A stretch of 7,669 nucleotides of DNA, taken from contig JANXRR010000115.1 in the NCBI GenBank assembly GCA_025356795.1, positions 1 to 7,669 on the forward strand. Reading direction: 5' to 3'. This DNA is from Bacteroidia bacterium (lineage in GTDB: Bacteria > Bacteroidota > Bacteroidia > Cytophagales > Cyclobacteriaceae). A program made the position numbers and the translations under genes. Shown piece after piece: positions 6,294 to 7,669 of this stretch. The notes under the pieces were generated by a model. It saw only the letters and a list, made by a program, of their open reading frames with translations. It had not been told where the DNA came from and searched no databases. Positions within the stretch are counted from its first letter, which is position 1. The number at the start of each line of letters is the position of its first letter.

Positions 6294-7634
6294 CTAGTTT
6301 ACTTCTTCTAACCTAAGGATACAATTTTCAAGTGATCTATATTGATGATAAGTGGCTTTCCAAATATGGCCCTTTAGTGCTTTTTTTATTTCTGGCTGTT
6401 TGTCTATCCCACCTGCATACCAATCTCCGTAAGTATGATCGATAAGATTTGTATTAACATACTTCCACAAAAGTTCAAACTTGGAGAAGTAGTTCATCTT
6501 GTCTTCGGGGTATAAATGCGCCATTAGTAAAAGTGAATTTAGACCTTCGGCTTGTGCCCACCAATTTTTTGAATCATGGGTAATGGTTATTTCTGTATTA
6601 CCTTTAAAATAATATCCTTCATCATAAAAGCCACCCATCCTTTTATCCCAACCATTACTCAATGCGTGGTCTACCATTTTTTTTGCTATTGTTTTTGTGA
6701 TGGAATCGTTCTGTAACCTGAGCACATGCGAAGCTTCAAGAACTAAATAAGCAGTCTCAACATCATGGCCAAAAGAAACATGATCAAGTTGATGGTGCTT
6801 TGAAATTACTTGTTCCGAAGAATCCGCAAAAGATACGGGCGCCCAATCGGGTTGAAGAAAAAGTGTTAAGTTTCCTTTTGATGTAGTGATTGTATCGCGA
6901 ATCAGCAAAAGCATTTCAGATAATCGTAGCCTTACTAAATCATCCGGCCATACCTGGTATAATTCAGAAAAAGCTTCTAACAGGTGGATAGAACTATTTT
7001 GATCTTTATATCCTAGATCGCTCGTGGAAGGCGTTTCCTTACCGCGCTGCCTTGGTTTTCCTTTGCGGTTCAAATGTTGGAAATAGCCTTTTGATATTGA
7101 ATCGTGACTATTTTTCTCCAACCACCTGAACGCCCTCTTAGCCAAATTTAGAGCACTTGTATCTTTTGATGATGCATAATACGCAGCAAGTGCATAGATG
7201 CCAAACGCGTTTCCATATGCCGTTTTGGATGAATCGTCTTTAACATGTCCCGCTCTATCGACTAGAGTATAAAATCCTCCATAAAGCTTGTCCCACATAA
7301 CATTTTGCAGAAACGTAAACCCATGTCTTGCACTTGTTCTATAGTGCGAAATTTCGGGATAACGAAGGGAAGCTTTTGAGTTAGTCCAGGTGTGACGAGC
7401 CTGCGATACAATCATCTTATCTTGATCACCTGTGGGTTTAAAATCATAAGTGAAAGTGCTTAAGAATCCGCCATAAATTGTATCAACAGACTGAGGATAC
7501 CATTTTCCCAGCATCCCATTAAGAGCCGCCTCCATTTCAGTAGCCATTTTTATTTTAACATTCTCTGTCTTAGACGCACAACTATAGAGGCTTAGAGCGA
7601 ATGCCATCAGCATAAGAAATTTCTTACTTTTCAT
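6294..7634 (-). CDS. AGE / cellobiose 2-epimerase family lipoprotein
   Basis: A 446-residue protein of the N-acylglucosamine 2-epimerase superfamily, an (alpha/alpha)6-barrel fold whose members epimerise C2 or isomerise sugars such as N-acylglucosamine, cellobiose, mannobiose or mannose. Family landmarks in order: YGGF (54-57), VSQARHTW (76-83), YGGFYTLVD (118-126), NSSIHLLEAF (213-222), DHVSFGHDVETAYLV (284-298), GGFYDEG (334-340), KNWWAQAEG (356-364) and WKATYHQYR (425-433). His 217, His 290 and His 430 line up with the catalytic histidines of cellobiose 2-epimerases, so it should be active. The length exceeds the usual ~390-410 residues mainly because of an N-terminal lipoprotein signal with LYSC and Cys 19. 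This is unusual, as characterised members are mostly cytoplasmic. Cys is followed by ASKTEN, not a surface export motif, so a periplasm-facing anchor is likely. The substrate cannot be read from the sequence. Only 35 bp upstream are visible and they show no promoter match. Confidence 0.9.
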   Translation of the reverse strand: MKSKKFLMLMAFALSLYSCASKTENVKIKMATEMEAALNGMLGKWYPQSVDTIYGGFLSTFTYDFKPTGDQDKMIVSQARHTWTNSKASLRYPEISHYRTSARHGFTFLQNVMWDKLYGGFYTLVDRAGHVKDDSSKTAYGNAFGIYALAAYYASSKDTSALNLAKRAFRWLEKNSHDSISKGYFQHLNRKGKPRQRGKETPSTSDLGYKDQNSSIHLLEAFSELYQVWPDDLVRLRLSEMLLLIRDTITTSKGNLTLFLQPDWAPVSFADSSEQVISKHHQLDHVSFGHDVETAYLVLEASHVLRLQNDSITKTIAKKMVDHALSNGWDKRMGGFYDEGYYFKGNTEITITHDSKNWWAQAEGLNSLLLMAHLYPEDKMNYFSKFELLWKYVNTNLIDHTYGDWYAGGIDKQPEIKKALKGHIWKATYHQYRSLENCILRLEEVN

Positions 7635-7669
7635 GGAGTATAATTGAATTCATTTTGAAAATTTGATTG

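Noticed and set aside
7645..7652. TGAATTCA palindrome upstream of the epimerase-family gene
   Set aside because: An 8-bp palindrome in AT-rich DNA is expected by chance and has no matching partner nearby.
1..7669. CRISPR array, transposon ends, tRNA or rRNA
   Set aside because: No regularly spaced repeats, transposase gene, target-site duplication or tRNA/rRNA signature was found by reading either strand.

Overview
The window looks like chromosome of a Bacteroidota bacterium, probably of the Cytophagales type. The evidence is a HmuY-family lipoprotein encoded beside its TonB-dependent receptor, DUF2911 and DUF1080 proteins with export signals, AT-rich spacers, start codons without Shine-Dalgarno sequences, and one good match to the Bacteroidota -7 promoter element (TAnnTTTG). 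The genus cannot be read from the sequence. There are six protein genes and no RNA gene, insertion sequence or CRISPR array.

Left part (1-4043): a short GC-rich edge (1-45) and a palindrome (78-99) precede an AraC/PchR-like regulator on the minus strand (102-1016). Divergent from it is a two-gene operon on the plus strand: an outer-membrane TonB-dependent receptor of the HmuR/BtuB kind (1165-3342) and, 9 bp later, a HmuY-like lipoprotein (3352-3999). The operon ends in a perfect 14-bp hairpin. The divergent spacer carries a 17-bp near-identical inverted repeat, one copy close to each gene start, which is a natural operator candidate for the regulator. The set reads as a regulated uptake system for heme or a similar macrocycle/metal complex: surface capture by the lipoprotein, TonB-driven import by the receptor, ligand-responsive control by the AraC protein.

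The most interesting point is that the HmuY-like protein contains no histidine at all. The receptor also has none in its plug, nor between the two barrel motifs where heme receptors keep a ligand histidine. This pair therefore either binds heme by other residues or carries another ligand.

Right part (4118-7634): a predicted exported DUF1080 (3-keto-disaccharide hydrolase family) lipoprotein on the minus strand, a secreted DUF2911 protein with C-terminal TPR-like helices on the plus strand, and an AGE/cellobiose 2-epimerase family protein with a lipoprotein signal on the minus strand. The last two converge on a strong bidirectional terminator (6234-6269). The two sugar-type proteins suggest periplasmic carbohydrate processing, but they are not in one operon and their cooperation is only a guess.
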